64,000 nt of DNA from Legionella adelaidensis (GTDB taxonomy: Bacteria > Pseudomonadota > Gammaproteobacteria > Legionellales > Legionellaceae). Every line of letters begins with the position of its first letter. Positions within the stretch are counted from its first letter, which is position 1. The translations under genes were made by a program, and so were the position numbers. Positions 62,772-64,000 of the stretch are shown here, one piece after another. A model generated the notes under the pieces. It saw nothing but the letters and a program-made list of their open reading frames with translations, was not told the origin of the DNA and ran no database searches. Location: contig NZ_LR134418.1 of the NCBI RefSeq assembly GCF_900637865.1, positions 1 to 64,000 of the forward strand. Direction: 5' to 3'.

Positions 62772-63376
62772 TGCTGAACCACATCTACCCCTTTGGGTGC
62801 CTTAAATTTAAAGAGACTGGATGATAAAGAAGGGTTCGTTTTAATGTTACTTAACGTCACATGCGTGTGCTGCCCTAATTGATCAAATAATTCCATCCCT
62901 TTTAAGGTTTCTCCTTCAAAAATTAATTTTACGCGTTGAAAATTAGCCTTACTTGATTTGGCTTTTAAATCGAAATATTCTAAATTTCCTTTGCTGGATT
63001 CAGTAACATTAAAATCTCTATTAACCGTATCGTCATACCCGCTTAAAAAAAGACCTGCAGTCCCACCTATACCTTTTTGTTGTTTTTTAACTGTCACTTG
63101 TTCTAAATCGACATCATAAACCCACAAACGGTTCCCATCAGCCACTACTAATTGCGGCATAGGACTTTTAGTCTGCCAGCGAAATTTTCCTGGCCTGGAT
63201 AAAGCCATGGTTCCTGAAGAACGAGAGACTTGTTTTTTCTTAGCCTTTACTACTTGAGAAAAACTAGCGCTCATAGTCCGTATCGCATTTAATTTATCTT
63301 GCACCTTAACTGCGGCATCCTCCGCAAAACAAAATTGCGAAAGCAATAAAAAACTACCCAATACTATTTTTTTCAT
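62768..63376 (-). CDS. lolA: Outer-membrane lipoprotein carrier protein LolA
   Basis: 202 residues. Signal peptide to about residue 18 (CFA), then the LolA half-barrel: LNAIRTMSASFSQVV, GTMALSRPGKFRWQTKSP, LWVYDVDLEQVTVKK and TLKGMELFDQLGQHTHVTLS. Ferries lipoproteins across the periplasm from LolCDE to LolB. Serves MlaA, the BamC-like protein and the glycine-zipper lipoprotein in this window. GGGAGAG before the ATG at 63376 decides the start. Confidence 0.95.
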   Translation of the reverse strand: MKKIVLGSFLLLSQFCFAEDAAVKVQDKLNAIRTMSASFSQVVKAKKKQVSRSSGTMALSRPGKFRWQTKSPMPQLVVADGNRLWVYDVDLEQVTVKKQQKGIGGTAGLFLSGYDDTVNRDFNVTESSKGNLEYFDLKAKSSKANFQRVKLIFEGETLKGMELFDQLGQHTHVTLSNIKTNPSLSSSLFKFKAPKGVDVVQQ

Positions 63377-63386
63377 TTTCTCTCCC

Positions 63387-64000
63387 TTAGTCATCAGACA
63401 TTGTCGAAACCAGCACTTCTCTCATACCGCCCTCTAGCGGTCCCAAGACACCGGTGCGTTCCATTTCTTCAATTAACCGGGCAGCGCGGTTATAGCCTAT
63501 CTTAAAACGTCTTTGCACCGCAGAAATACTAGCTTTGCGGGTTTGAACGACAAACTCCACAGCTTGATCATACAAATTATCACTCTCTTCCGTCTCTTGA
63601 GACTCTTCACCCCCAAATCCACCATCCATATTGTCAGCAAAGTTTTGGGTAATCTCATCAATGTATTCAGGCTCCCCTCGTGTTCGCCAATCATCAGCCA
63701 CCCGGTGAACTTCCTGATCATCAACAAACGCACCATGTACTCGTAACGGCGCTCCTGTTCCAGGAGCTAAGAATAACATATCTCCATGCCCTAATAACTG
63801 TTCTGCACCTTGTTGATCCAAAATGGTCCGCGAATCGATTTTTGAGGAAACCTGGAAAGAAATACGCGTTGGAATATTGGATTTAATTAATCCAGTTAAT
63901 ACATCCACAGAAGGTCTTTGAGTAGCAAGGATAAGATGGATTCCAGCTGCTCGTGCTTTTTGTGCGATTCTTGCGATAAGCTGCTCGACTTTTTTACCTA
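63387..64000 (-). CDS. ftsK: DNA translocase FtsK, C-terminal part (continues beyond the window)
   Basis: About 204 C-terminal codons. The frame is open through to the window end: [68 protein letters not shown], and the winged-helix gamma domain ([30 protein letters not shown]). Pumps DNA at the division septum and activates XerCD. The stop lies 11 bases before lolA. Confidence 0.95.
   Translation of the reverse strand, partial: GKKVEQLIARIAQKARAAGIHLILATQRPSVDVLTGLIKSNIPTRISFQVSSKIDSRTILDQQGAEQLLGHGDMLFLAPGTGAPLRVHGAFVDDQEVHRVADDWRTRGEPEYIDEITQNFADNMDGGFGGEESQETEESDNLYDQAVEFVVQTRKASISAVQRRFKIGYNRAARLIEEMERTGVLGPLEGGMREVLVSTMSDD

Overview
The window reads as a chromosomal segment of an AT-rich gammaproteobacterium, most likely a member of the Legionellales (Legionella or a close relative). 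Three kinds of evidence point there. The housekeeping blocks are gammaproteobacterial in content and order: yibN-like/grxC/secB/gpsA, ftsK/lolA/rarA, carB/greA, and a pilVWXY1 minor-pilin cluster. There is a homospermidine synthase and a complete SUF operon with an Rrf2 regulator. Between these blocks lie proteins with the look of Dot/Icm-type effectors: ankyrin repeats, coiled coils, eukaryotic-like kinase motifs and large proteins with no recognisable family. The genus assignment is inference. No rRNA, tRNA, CRISPR array, transposase or prophage was seen.

Layout. 0-8.1 kb: 5' end of uvrD, a proline-iminopeptidase homologue that has lost its catalytic residues, mlaA, trmL, gshB-gshA, a small membrane protein, two rhodaneses, grxC, secB and gpsA. 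8.3-11.1 kb: two tandem paralogues with different coiled-coil N-termini and a shared C-terminal domain of unknown function. 11.2-14.5 kb: murI and a dapA operon carrying a BamC-like mini-lipoprotein and a MATCAP/QEGLA-type putative metallopeptidase. 14.5-18.5 kb: glycine-zipper lipoprotein, ankyrin/kinase-like putative effector, pilU, and AT-rich repeats. 18.6-27 kb: membrane protein, RecB-family nuclease, DUF2490 barrel, TauE-like permease, a DnaA-box cluster, a 783-residue unknown protein, and a tRNA-dihydrouridine synthase. 27-35 kb: a PIN toxin with a fused Phd-UPF0175 antitoxin, then sufR-sufB-sufC-sufD-sufS-sufU-sufT-epmA on one strand. 35-41 kb: HAD phosphatase, PAS-REC protein, greA, carB (no carA). 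41-45.5 kb: an accessory island with two paralogous small secreted proteins, a barrel protein, homospermidine synthase and a putative membrane-anchored effector. 45.7-52 kb: pilV-pilW-pilX-pilY1. 52-64 kb: clpB, an SppA-like peptidase, then a tightly coupled minus-strand run ftsK-lolA-rarA-yhdP-(membrane protein)-mpl.

Functional themes are envelope biogenesis and lipid transport (MlaA, LolA, YhdP, BamC-like, Mpl, DapA, MurI), thiol and iron-sulfur metabolism (GshA/B, Grx, rhodaneses, SUF), type IV pili (PilU, PilV/W/X/Y1) and probable host interaction. Intergenic space is rich in short palindromic repeats of at least five families. Some overlap stop codons or sit between convergent genes as probable terminators.

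The strongest leads are the pseudo-iminopeptidase at 544-1503, the ankyrin/kinase-like gene at 15145-17049, the paralogous effector-like pair at 8335-11101, the secreted paralogue pair ending in a VVFPNDF motif (41004 and 45111), and the 783-residue protein with a possible ADP-ribosyltransferase-like segment (23634-25985).
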